A stretch of 64,000 nt of DNA from Vombatus ursinus (lineage: Eukaryota; Chordata; Mammalia; Diprotodontia; Vombatidae): positions 25,116,375-25,180,374 of the forward strand of contig NW_020954562.1 in assembly GCF_900497805.2 (NCBI RefSeq), in the 5' to 3' direction. The position numbers and the translations under genes were made by a program. The notes beneath the pieces were generated by a model. That model had not been told where the DNA came from. It searched no databases and worked only from the letters and a program-made list of their open reading frames with translations. This document shows, in pieces, positions 1 through 10,846 of the stretch (the first letter of the stretch is position 1; each line of letters begins with the position of its first letter).

Positions 1-319
1 TTTTGTTCAGCGCCAGGAGCAGTATCATGCACAAATGGGCCCTGAAGAAATTTGACTTGGCCAAAATGATTAAATTTGTAGGGTCAAAATAAGGATCAGA
101 CCACAGAATAACATTTACTTCTATTTCTGTCATATTCTACTTAGTTAATTGAACTTTGACAAATCATGTCTTCTATCTCCACACAAAAATAAAATGAAAA
201 AATAATGTGGAAGGCAAAAGATAAACACATTCACCAGGGATGGAACTAGGTAGTAGACAATTGAATGCAATTTATTATTTATTAAGGATTTATTAAGTAA
301 TTGGTATTTTTGCAAGATG
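1..319. other. unassigned AT-rich DNA
   Basis: No repeat family, long reading frame or regulatory motif is recognised. Short open frames here have no recognisable domain and are probably chance. Confidence 0.5.
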
Positions 320-404
320 ATGAAAGCAATATTACCTAGTGGATAGAGAGTTGGCCTTGGAGTCAAGAAGACCTGGATTTAAGTCCTAACTCTGACACAT
401 ACAG
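320..404 (+). repeat. tRNA-derived SINE head fragment (MAR1/MIR-like)
   Basis: The run resembles the 5' part of marsupial tRNA-derived SINEs: a stretch like GTGGATAGAGAGTTGG, then GGAGTCAAGAAGACCTGGAT and the start of the box-B-like region. It stops after about 85 bases, so only the head is present and it is old. Confidence 0.7.
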
Positions 405-2395
405 GCTTAGCCATTTCTGATTAAGATGGTGATGTGAAAAGTTGTAGAGAAGCCTATTCTTCCCACATAAACCCCAGCAAATATCTGAAATGGGCGGCAG
501 ACAGACCTATGATGAGCAAAAGCCTAATGAAATAAAGTAGGCTCCTCTGTCAAGTCCATAAATGCACGAAAAGACTAATGGGAAGAGGAGCTATACCACG
601 GAAAGCTGGCAGAGTAGGGAAAGGAATCATAACAGAGAAAGCACACTAATCTCACACAAATGAGCCTGAAGCCAACTAGTGTTCTGAGCAGGGATTCTCA
701 AGACACTGTGAGTTCTAATAACTGGGCACCTGAAGCTTTACAAAGGATGTTTTACAAAGAAAAAAAACTTTTTAGAAAACTCTTGTTTTGGCCAGGAGTA
801 TGGAAAATAACAGCAGTGTTTTCAAAAATGATCAACAAAACCTTTTTTTTTTTCTTAAAGCATAGTGCAACCAGATTCAAGCACAATTCTTAAAGTGTGC
901 CATCTTTAATTAGGATATAGTCATCTTTAATTAGGATCAATCTTAAAGAGATAAAACTCAATAATAAAAAATAATCATGGGAAATAAAGCATTGTAATAC
1001 CTAATTCCAATATGTACTTTTCCATTATTTATTTCTTAAAATGCTTTTCACTACGATTGATTGACAGTTTTATTGTTTTTATGAAAGAATACTAAGAAAA
1101 GTCCTGTTATATCTTCTCCAAATTCATGGTAATTTTGCTTTTTATGGCAAATGACATGATGAAGAATAGATCTTTTGATATATTAATTTTGAAGATGCTT
1201 TACACTTCAACAACAAGAAGCCTGTAAATCCCATGACTTCAAGAGGAACAAAAGCTATAGAAAGATAAAAGTTCACATTTACTCTCACATATGCACCTGT
1301 AAACTATGTGGCAATAGGATGAAAATGGAAATGATGATTATAAAATTGAAATGAAAAAGAATTCATTAACTAACATTTGAAGGTCAGTCTCAAACATTTA
1401 GAAAAATATTTTGTGGAGAACCATTTATAAAAAATACTCTCCCAATCACTGTATTTGTTTAATGAATTCAAACACAGGAAATATTATATTAGAAATAAAA
1501 TTTTAACTAAAGCAGAAAGATATCTATTTCTTCAGCTGGAATTATAGGGGGAAAATGACTTGAAATCTCTCTCTAGCTGCAGAAGTGCCAAGCAGTATGA
1601 AAAAAAATAATTAAAGTGAGAAACAAGTAAGTATGGTTTTTGGTACAAACAATTTGAAAGGGGCTTGTGGTTACTGAAGGGCTTTAATAACCAGTTCTCT
1701 AACTCATCATCCATGACTGAAGTTCTTTTGATTTAATGACATTGTTCCAATAAGTGACAAATTCCTTCTCAACTTATGACAGAACAATTCCTTCATCAAG
1801 GGAAAAAAATGAAGTAAATTCTTCCCCAGCCCGTCCTAAGAAAAGAGCTAAGATTTTTTAAACTGGGAAAGACTTCTATGTTCTCACAAGGTGACCCCAG
1901 TGATAGTCTGGGGCAATTACATCTTATAAAATATCTCACTTAAGAGTAATGCCAGGTCTTATCTGGCAAAAGTGGAGCTCAGGGAGGTAGACTTTTGTTT
2001 AATAGAAATTATTCATTGCTTTTAAAAATTAGCATACTATTGTCTAACCTTTCTAAAAATATGGAGGCGTATGAATCCACCTTGAAATTTATTGAGGGGA
2101 AAACAGGAATTTTTTTTGACCTAAAGGTCAAAATTTTCATACAGGAGAGCCTGTATTATAAATCTAAAATAATAGCTTTTCTAATTAGGTCTGCTATTAG
2201 TCTTGCAGTTGAGATTCATGATTTCCATTTCAAAAAGAGGCATTCTCCAGTATGAAAACAAAAGCAGGAGCTGGAAGATCCCTTGAGGATGATGAGCTTA
2301 AGGTTATTTGAGAAGGAAAGTTAGAAATTTAATAATATTAACTCTTTACCTTTAAGTTTTCACATGTGATATTCTGCTCTGTTTCATTGAACCAG
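405..2395. other. mostly unassigned, possible L1 5' UTR scrap at its start
   Basis: Bases 414-700 have a faint resemblance to L1 5' UTR (a run like AAGATGGTGATGTGAAAAG followed by purine-rich, stop-free DNA), but I cannot support this firmly. From 700 to 2395 the DNA is AT-rich and looks single-copy. No exon-like frame or splice pattern stands out. Confidence 0.35.
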
Positions 2396-2439
2396 GAATC
2401 CCTCCTATGTGGAGAGAGTGGGAAGAGGACCCTTCTTTC

Positions 2440-2655
2440 AACTTCTTTCTAGATTTTCTACACTGCATCCTGGGCCATCACCAGTTGTCTTGACTTTTAT
2501 CTGGCCACTGGACTTCAATGACTCTGGAACAGAGAATTAGGGGCTGAAGATTTTATGCAACTTTGCCTCAGTTAAATCTAATTCATGCAAGAGTCAAGAC
2601 ATCACCCCATGATGTTATTGATCCTCTTCTAAAATGAAAAACAAATAACAACAGA
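2440..2655 (+). repeat. marsupial SINE, CATCCTGGGCCATC family, 3' part
   Basis: Contains CACTGCATCCTGGGCCATC, then the body phrases CTTGACTTT and CCACTGGACTTCAATGAC, then CAAGACATCACCCCATGATG and an AAC-rich tail. Other copies lie at 8221, 27650, 49865, 50160 and 57866. I recognise it as a high-copy marsupial SINE but do not commit to a Repbase name. Confidence 0.75.
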
Positions 2656-2837
2656 TTCTTTACAGATATGGGTGAATAGAAAAGGGAAATATTAGGGCAA
2701 TAATCTACCCAAATTTCCATGAAGGAACCTCTGACTCTTGGGATCTCTATCTCCCTTCAAGGTTTACCTCAAGTGTGCTTCCTATATGAGACCTTTCACA
2801 GTTACTGATCAGTTGTTAGTATTCTTCCGCTTTCTGT

Positions 2838-3115
2838 GATAGTTTTTTTTTTAACTAATTTAGTTTTTAACATTCACTTCCACAAGATCTTGAGTTCCAA
2901 TTTTCTCCCCATCTCTCCCCTCTCCCCACCCCAAGATGGTGTGGATTCTGAATACCCCATCCCCCAATCTGCCCTCCCTTCTATCACTCCCCCCTTCTCT
3001 TATATCCTTCCCCTTCTATTTTCCTATAGGGAAGGATAGATTTCTATACCCCATTGCCTGTATAGCTTATTTCCCAGTTCCATGTAAAAACAAATTTTAA
3101 CATTCATTTTTAAAT
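2838..3115 (-). mobile_element. L1 3' UTR fragment
   Basis: Begins on the plus strand with a T-run and continues with the pyrimidine-rich C/T blocks typical of the reverse complement of marsupial L1 3' UTRs. It matches the style of 27170-27265, 52028-52345 and 59735-59900. It abuts the 5' end of a plus-strand L1 at about 3122, so two L1s lie 5' to 5'-truncated end here. Confidence 0.7.
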
Positions 3116-3865
3116 GTTCCAGACTTCTGCTTCCAGGAGCCAAGATGGCAGAGTAAAAAGGTAGTTGCTCTCACCCTCTCCTATAAAACTCTGAAAATCC
3201 AGAAAATATCACCCCAGGAAAAACCCTGGAACAGCTGACCCAGAAGAAAGATGGGGTGCAGCAGTCTAGTAGCCCAAGTAGCTTGAGGGATTGACAAAAA
3301 AGGCCCCTATTGCCCTGGAGAAAGAGGAGCAGTACAGAACCCAGCAAGTTAGTAGAAAGCCCCACTTTAGAATACCGGGAGGAGATCCTGAAACCCAGGT
3401 GGTGGAGCAGGCAAACACCAACATTTGAACCTCCAAGTGCATCAGTTAGGGCTGGGGAACCAGTGGAAAACAGCTCAGAAAACCACCAAGAGCCTCAGCA
3501 TTCTACAGCAGTCTCCCAGTGCCTCAGCAAAAGTCTGTGAAGTGCTCCAAGGGGCCCCAGGTGGATAAATATCCTGCAACATCCATCTGAAAAGAGCTGA
3601 AGAAAGCAAAAGGAAAGGAAAAGCAAGCAATGTTCAGGAGCCATACTACCCAATCCTACCCATAGAATTCCAGTGTTGCTGATCCCAGCCCAACACCAGA
3701 TAAGCTGCCAGAACCCTACAGCCCCCAAGTGCCAACATTGGGGCCCCAGCACACAAAGACAGTGACCAGACACAAAGCTCCCAACACAGGAAGTTTGGGT
3801 CAGTGCCCTTTGATCTCCACCAGGAGAGCTCAGTCTCTTTAAAGGCCAGAAAATAAGCAAACACC

Positions 3866-4845
3866 ATGAGCAAAAAGAAACATACTTTAGATTCATATTA
3901 TGAGAGTAGTGAAGATCAAGGCAGAAATTTTGAAGAGGACAACATTGTCAACAAACCCACATCTGGAACCTCAAAAGGGAATATGAACTGGTTTGTAGAC
4001 CAAAAAGCTTCTTAGAAGAGCTCAAGAAGGATTTTAAAAGTCAAATGAGAGAGGTTGAAGAATCCTTAAAAAATACAATTGGCCAACTGGAAAAAAGTAC
4101 ATTGAAGAAAACAAGTCCCTAAAAATACAATTGCCCAAATGGGGAAGGAGGGACAAAATCTAATAGAAGAAAACAATTTGTTAAAAATTAGAATTGGGCA
4201 AATGGAAGCTAATGACTCTATGAGACAGCAAGAATCAGTCAAACAGAAACGAAAAAATGAAAACATAAATGAAAACATAAAATACCTCATTGGTAAAACA
4301 AATGACCTGGAAAATTGATCCAGGAGAGACAATTTAAAAATTATTGGTCTACCTGAAAATCACAATTAAAAAAAAAAACCTGGACAGTACCTTTCAGGAA
4401 ATCATAAAGAAAAATTGTCCTGAGGTCCTAGAACCAGAGGGTAAAATAGCCATAGAAAGAATCTACCAATCATCTCCTGAAAGAGATCCCAAATTGAAAA
4501 TGCCAAGGAATATAGTAGCCAAATTCCAAAATTATCCAAGTCAAAGAGACAATACAGCAAGCAGCCATAAAGAAACAATTTAAATAACATGGAACCATGG
4601 TCAAGATTACACAAGACCTTGCAGTTTCTACAATAAAAGACTGTAGGGCATGGAACATGATATTCCATAAGGCAAAGTAGCTTGGATTACAACCAAGGAT
4701 CAAATACCCAGTTAAAACGAGCATGATCTTTCAGGGGAGGAGATGGATATTCAATGAAATAAGGGACTTCCAAACCTTCCTGATAAAAAGACCAGAGATC
4801 AACAGAAAATTTGATCTTCAAATACAAGACACAAGAGAGACATAA
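3866..4845 (+). pseudogene. L1 ORF1p, broken
   Basis: ORF1p is the RNA-binding chaperone of the L1 ribonucleoprotein. The start chosen is the ATG at 3866 (MSKKKHTLDSYYE...), which opens an acidic N-terminus. This frame meets a stop after about 50 codons (QKAS then stop). The coiled coil follows in other frames (LKKDFKSQMREVEESLKNTI and KIRIGQMEANDSMRQQESVK). The conserved C-terminal region is visible around 4745-4835 as FNEIRDFQTFLIKRPEINRK, close to L1 ORF1p from other mammals. Several frameshifts separate these blocks. Identification as L1 ORF1 is firm; function is lost. Confidence 0.85.
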
Positions 4846-5472
4846 AAAGGTAAATGGGACAAAAAGATACAATATGTTGCTAATAAGGGCAAACTGTTTA
4901 CATCCCTACAAGGGAAGATGACACTTGTAATTCTTGAGAACTGTATTGTTATTATACCATGTTAAAGGAGTATACATAAAGGGGGTGGATATAAGTTGAC
5001 TTTGATGTAATGATAAGAAAAAATCTAATCAAGTGAGTTAAATGGATCCAAGTAAATGGATTAATCTGATCTAAGAAAATGTACTGAGAAAGGAGGAGGC
5101 AGAGAAGGGTAAATTACATTACAGGAAAAGACACAAAAACCTATTATAGCAGGGGGAAAGAAGGAAGGGAGATGAGCATTGTTTGAACCTTACTCTTATC
5201 AGTTTTTGCTCAAGAAAGGAATAGCATAATCAGTTAGGTATAGAAATCTAACTTGTCCTATAGGCAGTAGGAGGGAAAAGGGGAAAGAAAAGGGAGGGGG
5301 GATAGAAGGGAAGGAAGAAGCAATAATGGTAAAGGGGAAGAAAAGGGAAGGTACTAATAGAAGAGAGGAGGAACAGAGGGAGGTGGTGGTCAAAAGCAAA
5401 ACACTAGTGAGGAGGGAAAAGGAGAAAGAAAAGCATAAACAGGAAGAGGGGAATGGAGAGAAAGACAAAGAT

Positions 5473-7053
5473 AGTAATCATAACTGTGAATGTGAATGGG
5501 ATGAACTCTCCCATGAAATGAAAGCAGATAGCAGAATGGATTAAAAACCATAATCCTACAATATGTTGTTTACAGGAAACACATTTGAAAAAGAATGATA
5601 CACACAGGGTAAAGGTAAAAGGCTGGAGCAGAATATATTATGCTTCAGTTGAAGTAAAAAAAGCAGGGGTAGTAATCCTGATCTCAGACAAAGCAAAAGC
5701 AAAAATAGATCTTATCAAAAGAGATAAGGAAGGAAACTACATCCTGCTGAAAAGCACCGTAGATAATGAAGTAATATCATTGCTGAACATATATGCACCA
5801 AATGTTATAGCATCCAAACTCTTAAAGGAGAAGTTCAGGGAGTTATGGGAAGAAATAGACAGCAAAACTATACTAGTGGGAAACCTCAACCTCCCCCTCC
5901 CTGAACTAGGTAAATCAAACCACAAAATAAATATGAAAGAAGTGAAGGAGGTGAATAGAATATTAGAAAAGTTGGGTATGATAGACCTCTGGAGAAAACT
6001 GAATGGGGATAGAAAGGAGTATACTTTTTTCTCAGTGGTACATGGCACATACTCAAAAATTGACCATGTATTAGGGCATAAAAACCTCACAATTCAATTC
6101 AGAAAGGCAGAAATATTAAATGCATCCTTTTCAGATCATGATGCAATAAAAATTATATATAATAAAGAGCCACGGAAAGATAGACTAAAAATAATTGTAA
6201 ACTAAATAATCTAATCCTAAAAAATGATTGGGTCAAACAACAAATCATAGAAACAATCAATAACTTCATTCAAGAGAATGACAATAATGAGACAACATAC
6301 CAAAACTTAAGAGATTTAGTGAAAGTAGTTCTTAGGGGAAGTTTTATATCTCTAAATGCTTACATAAATAAAATAGAAAAAGAAGAGATCAATGAATTGG
6401 GCATACAACTAAAAAAACTAGAAAAGGAACAAATTAAAAATCCTCAATTAAACACCAAATTAGAAATATTGAAAACCAAAGGAAAAATTAATAAAATTGA
6501 AATTAAGAAAACTATTGAGCTCATAAATAAAAATAAGAGCTGATTTTATGAAAAACCAAAAAAATAGATAAATGTTTGGTTAATTTAATTTAAAAAAAGA
6601 AAGAAGAAAACCAAATTACTATTATCAAAGGTGAATCCACCACCAAGGAAGAAGAAATTAAAACAATAATTAGGAACTATTTTGCCCAACTGTATGCCAA
6701 GAAATTTGACAATCTTAGTGAAATGCATACATATTTACAAAAATATAAATTGCCCAGATCAACAGAAGAGGAAGTGAAATACTTAAATAACCCCATCTCA
6801 GAAAAATAAATTGAACAAGCCATTGATGAACTCCCTAGGAAAAAATCTCCAGGGCCAGATGGATTTACAAGTGAATTCTATCAAACATTCAAAAAACAAT
6901 TAATTTCAATACTATATAGACTATTTGGGAAAATAGGTTAAGGAGTCTTACTAAATTCTTTTTATGATACAAATATGGTTCTGATACCTAAACAGGGAAG
7001 TCAAAACAGAGAAACAAAATTATAGACCATTTTCTCTAATGAATGTGGATGCA
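5473..7053 (+). pseudogene. L1 ORF2p endonuclease and N-terminal RT, broken and truncated
   Basis: ORF2p nicks target DNA and reverse-transcribes L1 RNA. The start is the usual run IVIITVNVNGMNSP near 5473. The apurinic-type endonuclease follows: LQETHL near 5571, NIYAPN near 5787, then SDHDAIKI near 6133, which matches the C-terminal SDH motif. The motif normally read as GDFN is GNLN here (VGNLNLPLPELG, near 5875), so a catalytic Asp is replaced. The longest open piece is 206 codons (5585-6205). RT N-terminal blocks follow at 6700-6990 ([28 protein letters not shown]) with internal stops. The catalytic FADD region and the Cys-rich C-terminus are absent because the element ends near 7053. Confidence 0.88.
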
Positions 7054-7076
7054 AAAATAAGACTCTAAATACTAAC

Positions 7077-7745
7077 CTTCTGAACCAAACACAAAACCTA
7101 ACCCTAACCCTGACCCTAAACATAATTCTGAGGCTAAATGCCACCAACCCTAACCCTAATGCTAATCGTTAGGCTAACTCTAACACTAACACTAACCCTA
7201 ACCAGGACCCTCCAACTCTGAATAAGACTCTAACCCTAACCCTAACCTAACCCTAACCAAACCCTTAACCCCAACACTAACCATTTCCATCCACATCCAA
7301 CTAAGATACTAAGACTAATGCTAACCCCAACTCTAACCATGGCCATCTAGATCCAATTCAAATTCTAACCCTAACCCTAATTCTAACCTTAACCTCAGTG
7401 CTAACTCTAACCCAACTTTGAACCTAACTGTAACCCTAACCATGACATGCCCCATTTCAGACACTAACACTAAGCCTAAATAAAAGCTATAACTCTAACC
7501 TTAACACTAATACCAAATCCGAACTAAGCCTAACCATCTGACTCTGAAGCTGAATCTAAACCTACCCAAAACCCCGACCCTGACATAATCAACCATCTCT
7601 AATAATCCTACTCCTACTTTAACACTAACCCTCCCACACTAACTCTAATCATAAACCTAAACCAAAACTTAAGCCTAAATGAAAGTTCTGACTCTAACCC
7701 TATCCCTAAAATTCACCTTCGAATCTCACCCTAACCCTAACTCTA
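7077..7745 (+). repeat. interstitial telomere-like repeat, degenerate (CCCTAA)n
   Basis: About 670 bases are dominated by CCCTAA and near variants (CTCTAA, CACTAA, CCTTAA, CCCAAC). The cleanest run is about 28 bases at 7231-7258. The C-rich strand reads 5' to 3' on the plus strand throughout; I saw no switch to TTAGGG, so it is not a head-to-head fusion array. A longer spacing may exist: CCCCAACACTAACCAT starts at 7269 and CCCCAACTCTAACCAT at 7325, 56 bases apart, each followed by a CCATC-containing stretch. The left flank is a 3'-broken L1 and the right flank an L2 piece that begins mid-RT. Confidence 0.9.
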
Positions 7746-8212
7746 ACTCTCTCCTCTCTGGGCTTTTTATAACATTACTTTATTCATTTCTTACCTATCT
7801 TATCTCTTCTTAGTGACTTAAATATGAGTGTTTCCCAAGGCTCTTATCTAGGTCCTCTTCTCTTTTCCTTCTACCTTGGGATGATTCTCAGACCCATCAA
7901 TAATTAGCTATTAGGTATTTCAAACTGAGTGTTTTCAGAGACATCTTTAACCCAACAAGCCTAAAACCGAATTAACTTTCTGCCTAAACTCTCATCTCTT
8001 TCAAACATCCTTAGTTCTATTGATGGTGCCACCAATCATTACTTATTTCAGGCATTTATCCCTTCTCACATAGATTATTGCAACAGTATCCTAATTGATC
8101 TGCCTGACCCAAGTCTCTCACCTACACATTTCCATCCAAGTAATTTTCCTGAGGCACAAATCTGACTATTTGATTCTTCTATTCGACTAACTCCAGTGGC
8201 TTCAATTGCTTC
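7746..8212 (+). mobile_element. L2 LINE, RT C-terminal part (left piece)
   Basis: Bases 7828-7870 read like the L2 block GVPQGSVLGPLLFSLYL (plus-strand text GTTTCCCAAGGCTCTTATCT). Bases 8060-8110 carry the L2 3' phrase GATTATTGCAACAGTATCCT. The element continues at 8786 after a SINE insertion. The 5' part of the L2 is missing at the telomere-repeat boundary. Confidence 0.8.
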
Positions 8213-8220
8213 TAGGATAA

Positions 8221-8785
8221 TTCTTATTGCTTCTAGGGGTGTATAAGGTATCAAGGAGGGCTACCTTTGGTGTGCCAAGCCTTTAAAGGACTACTCACCC
8301 ACCTTTAGTGTTCACTGGGCATTCAACTCTCATCTGTGCCTTCAAAGAGCTGTAGCATGTGCAGTGGCCACACCCCAGTAAACTGTCTCCACACATAGCC
8401 TAAAGTAGGTTGAGGGTAACCAACAGATGAACTTCAAACCCATTAGTGAGGGGTGTCTAACTAAAAGCATATGAAGACTCCTCTCGCCCCAGCAGAATGA
8501 ACAGTTGAGAATAATTTGTCTCAATGGCCATGAAGGCAGCTGAAACAGGTGTTATGAGGGGCTTAGAGCTTAGTCAGACATTGAAGGCACCAAGGTCATT
8601 CACTGCATCCTGGGCCATCACCAGTCATCATAACTTTCGTCTTGCCACCAGACTTCAATGATTCTGAAGAGAGAATGAGGCTGATGACTTGGTGCAATTC
8701 TGCTTCACTTATATCCAGTTGTCACCCGAATCAAGACATCATCCCATGATTTCATTGGTCCTCCTCAAAAATGAAGGATAAACAA
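8221..8785 (+). mobile_element. 565-base marsupial SINE inserted in L2
   Basis: A long copy of the CATCCTGGGCCATC family. Its last 200 bases match 2440-2655, and its first 350 bases match the reverse complement of 27860-28180. Direct repeats TAGGATAA (8213-8220 and 8786-8793) fit a target-site duplication, and removing the insert restores the L2 text TCTAGGATAAAGCATAAACTC. It ends in an A-rich AAACAA tail. Confidence 0.8.
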
Positions 8786-9240
8786 TAGGATAAAGCATAA
8801 ACTCTTCTGTTTAGCTCTTAAAGCCATGCACGACCTGGACCCATTTTTCCAACTTCATTGGACATTACTCCTCTTTCTATACTCTAGAATTCAGTCAAAC
8901 TGATTTTATTTCTGTACCTCCCACCTCCTTTCTCCATGCTTTTACCCTAACTATCCCTTAATCATGTCATTTATTCCCTCCTTACCTATGCCCCTTAGAA
9001 TTTCTCTCTTCCTTTAAATTGTAGCTAAAGCAATATTTTAAGTATGAAGCCTTCCCTGACCCCTATAATTCTTATCACTTTCCCTCCCTTGTAATTGGCT
9101 GCTTTGTATATACAGTTTCCCATTAGAATGTAGGCTCCTTGCAATTAGGAATTGTTTTATTCTTTCTATTTGGAGCTCTCAAGTTTAACATGGAACATAG
9201 TAGGTGCTTAATAAATACTAATTGATTGTTGATTGAGAGA
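8786..9240 (+). mobile_element. L2 LINE 3' end (right piece)
   Basis: Continues the L2 split by the SINE: AAACTCTTCTGTTTAGCTCT, then CTTCCCTGACCCC, then the L2 terminus AACATAGTAGGTGCTTAATA followed by AAT/TGATTG-type tail repeats. Confidence 0.8.
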
Positions 9241-9474
9241 TTGTATGATAGTGCCAAAGACAGAAATAGTTGTCAGAATGAGGAGCACATGAAGCTAGGA
9301 AAAAAAGGCAATGAGCCTAGTTCAGGATTCATTTCATTTGTCTTGCCAGTAGGATGCATAGTGGAGACATCCTGTAGGGACCTCATTTAAGTAGAGTGAA
9401 TTCTGTGATATTAATCAGGCCTCCCCAAATATCACCACAACCTTAAATAGTATTGCTTTTCTAGTGAATTTGTC

Positions 9475-10390
9475 TCAGAATCACAGAATGTTGAAGTTGA
9501 AAGGGACCTCAGAGGTCATGCCATCCAAACTGAACCTTAAAATGAATCCCATCTTACAACTTCCACATCATTCATTTGTAGTCCTTTAGTGATAAAAATT
9601 TCCCTACCTCCAGTGGCAACTCATTCCATTTTGAGTTAGTACTAGCTGTTAGGATGTTCTCTCTCAATGTAAATTGGGCTAAATTCTACCTCTCAGATTT
9701 CTACTCATTCTTCCTATCTCTGCTCTCAGGGGACAGGGAGAACATATCAAATCCATCTTCCATATGATCGTCCTTCAAATATTTGGATATATCTATTATG
9801 TCCTCTCCCCTCCCCTTCTCAGTAAAGGATTCTCAGTTTCATTAATAGATCATTGTTTGTCCTGCCTTCCATCCTTTTGTAATTTTGGCTGCCTTTCTCT
9901 GGATATATTCTGCATTTTCACTCATTTTCAATTTTTCCTAGCTTCTGATACCCAGAATAGTACACAATATTTCAAGGGTGGTCTGACTTAGACAGAGTTC
10001 AACAGGATGATCATCTCCCTTTTTCTGGCTACTCAATGCAGTCTAAAATTGCAATAGCTTCTTTAATACTAAGCTTTGAGTTTATTATGATTGTCACATC
10101 ATTTCCCCAAAAGCTGTTATCTAGCCATCTCTTCCTCCATCCCGTACTTAAACAGTTTTTCTTTTGAAAACAGCAGGAGGTATTTACATAGGTAACACTG
10201 GCAATCTGGACTTGCTTCAAAGGTGAAAATACATAGATAACCTATTAAATTTCACATGATAAATTTAGCTCAGCATTCTTCTCTCTGAAATCTTTGGATC
10301 CTGACTTTGTTATCCAACCTGTTAGCTATCCCTCCTAGAGCTATGTCATCCACAAATTTAATAAGTATGGTATTATGCTGTCATTGAAAT
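9475..10390 (-). mobile_element. CR1/L3-type LINE 3' region
   Basis: On the plus strand it starts TCACAGAATGTTGAAGTTGA and AAAGGGACCTCAGAGGTCAT, the reverse complement of the CR1 3' end. Phrases typical of antisense CR1/L3 follow: CTTCAAATATTTGGATAT, GGCTGCCTTTCTCTGGATAT, GTGGTCTGACTTAGACAGAG and GTCATCCACAAATTTAATAAG. About 910 bases remain, with the 5' end cut where an LTR begins at 10391. An ancient, inactive copy. Confidence 0.75.
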
Positions 10391-10820
10391 TGTTGGTGCT
10401 GAGAACACCCAGCTAGTTGGTCTCTACCTAGGATTTATTGAGTTCACGAGTAGGAGAATCTAATCTGAAGAAGCAAAGACTCCTAAAATAAACAGCATGC
10501 AAGATTTACATAGGTTTTAGGGAGTGAGGAACAGGGTAGGGAGGACAGGTAAAAGTTGATTTGTTAAGGTCCCTGTTGCTGGGGCTCAAGGCTGATCTGG
10601 TACAATAATTCTTTTATCCAGTTTCAGGGTTTGCTGTTTCAGCATAATAGTATTTGGAGGGGAGGAGGGCAAGCCAGTTTCTCAGAAGAAGCTGAACAAC
10701 AGGATGCCATGGTACATCCTATTTGGGATTACTTACATTACAATCCCTAATGGGAGAGTTCAGACATATATGTGTGAACAAATGGAGTGATTCTCAAAAT
10801 AGAGCAGCTCTGGATCCACA
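10391..10820 (-). mobile_element. ERV LTR (3' LTR of an antisense ERV), fossil
   Basis: Read on the minus strand it starts TGTGGATCCAGAGC and ends CACCAACA, with an AATAAA signal in the last fifth (plus text TTTATT near 10435). Directly upstream on the minus strand lies a purine run (AAAAAAGGAGGGATT, plus 10821-10835) that fits a polypurine tract, so this is probably a 3' LTR with its internal region at higher coordinates. About 430 bases long. Family unknown, gammaretrovirus-like by association. Old; broken. Confidence 0.6.
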
Positions 10821-10846
10821 AATCCCTCCTTTTTTGTGCTATATAA

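Larger units (their letters stand above)
3122..7053 (+). mobile_element. L1 LINE with intact 5' end and missing 3' half
   Basis: The element starts with the L1 5' UTR signature GAGCCAAGATGGCAGAG at about 3137. It then has ORF1 (from 3866), a purine-rich inter-ORF spacer (4850-5470) and ORF2 through the endonuclease and the first part of the reverse transcriptase. Homology ends near 7053, before the RT catalytic FADD block, and the sequence becomes telomere-like repeat. L1 copies are normally truncated at the 5' end because reverse transcription starts from the poly(A). Losing the 3' end while keeping the 5' end therefore implies breakage after insertion. Both ORFs carry many stops and frameshifts, so it is dead. 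Confidence 0.88.

Noticed and set aside
320-404. tRNA genes at SINE heads (also 31893, 42599, 46839 and others)
   Set aside because: Box-A/B-like heads belong to tRNA-derived SINEs; no clover-leaf with acceptor ends was found.
2836-3039. Pro-rich frame of 67 codons
   Set aside because: It is the C/T-rich reverse complement of an L1 3' UTR.
3495-3896. 133-codon minus-strand open frame
   Set aside because: It lies antisense to the L1 5' UTR, which has few stops in reverse; no domain is recognisable.
5737-6090. 117-codon minus-strand frame
   Set aside because: It is the reverse-strand shadow of the L1 endonuclease; the plus strand carries the real homology.
7077-7745. CRISPR-like array
   Set aside because: Repeats are 6-base telomere variants without spacers, in a vertebrate genome.
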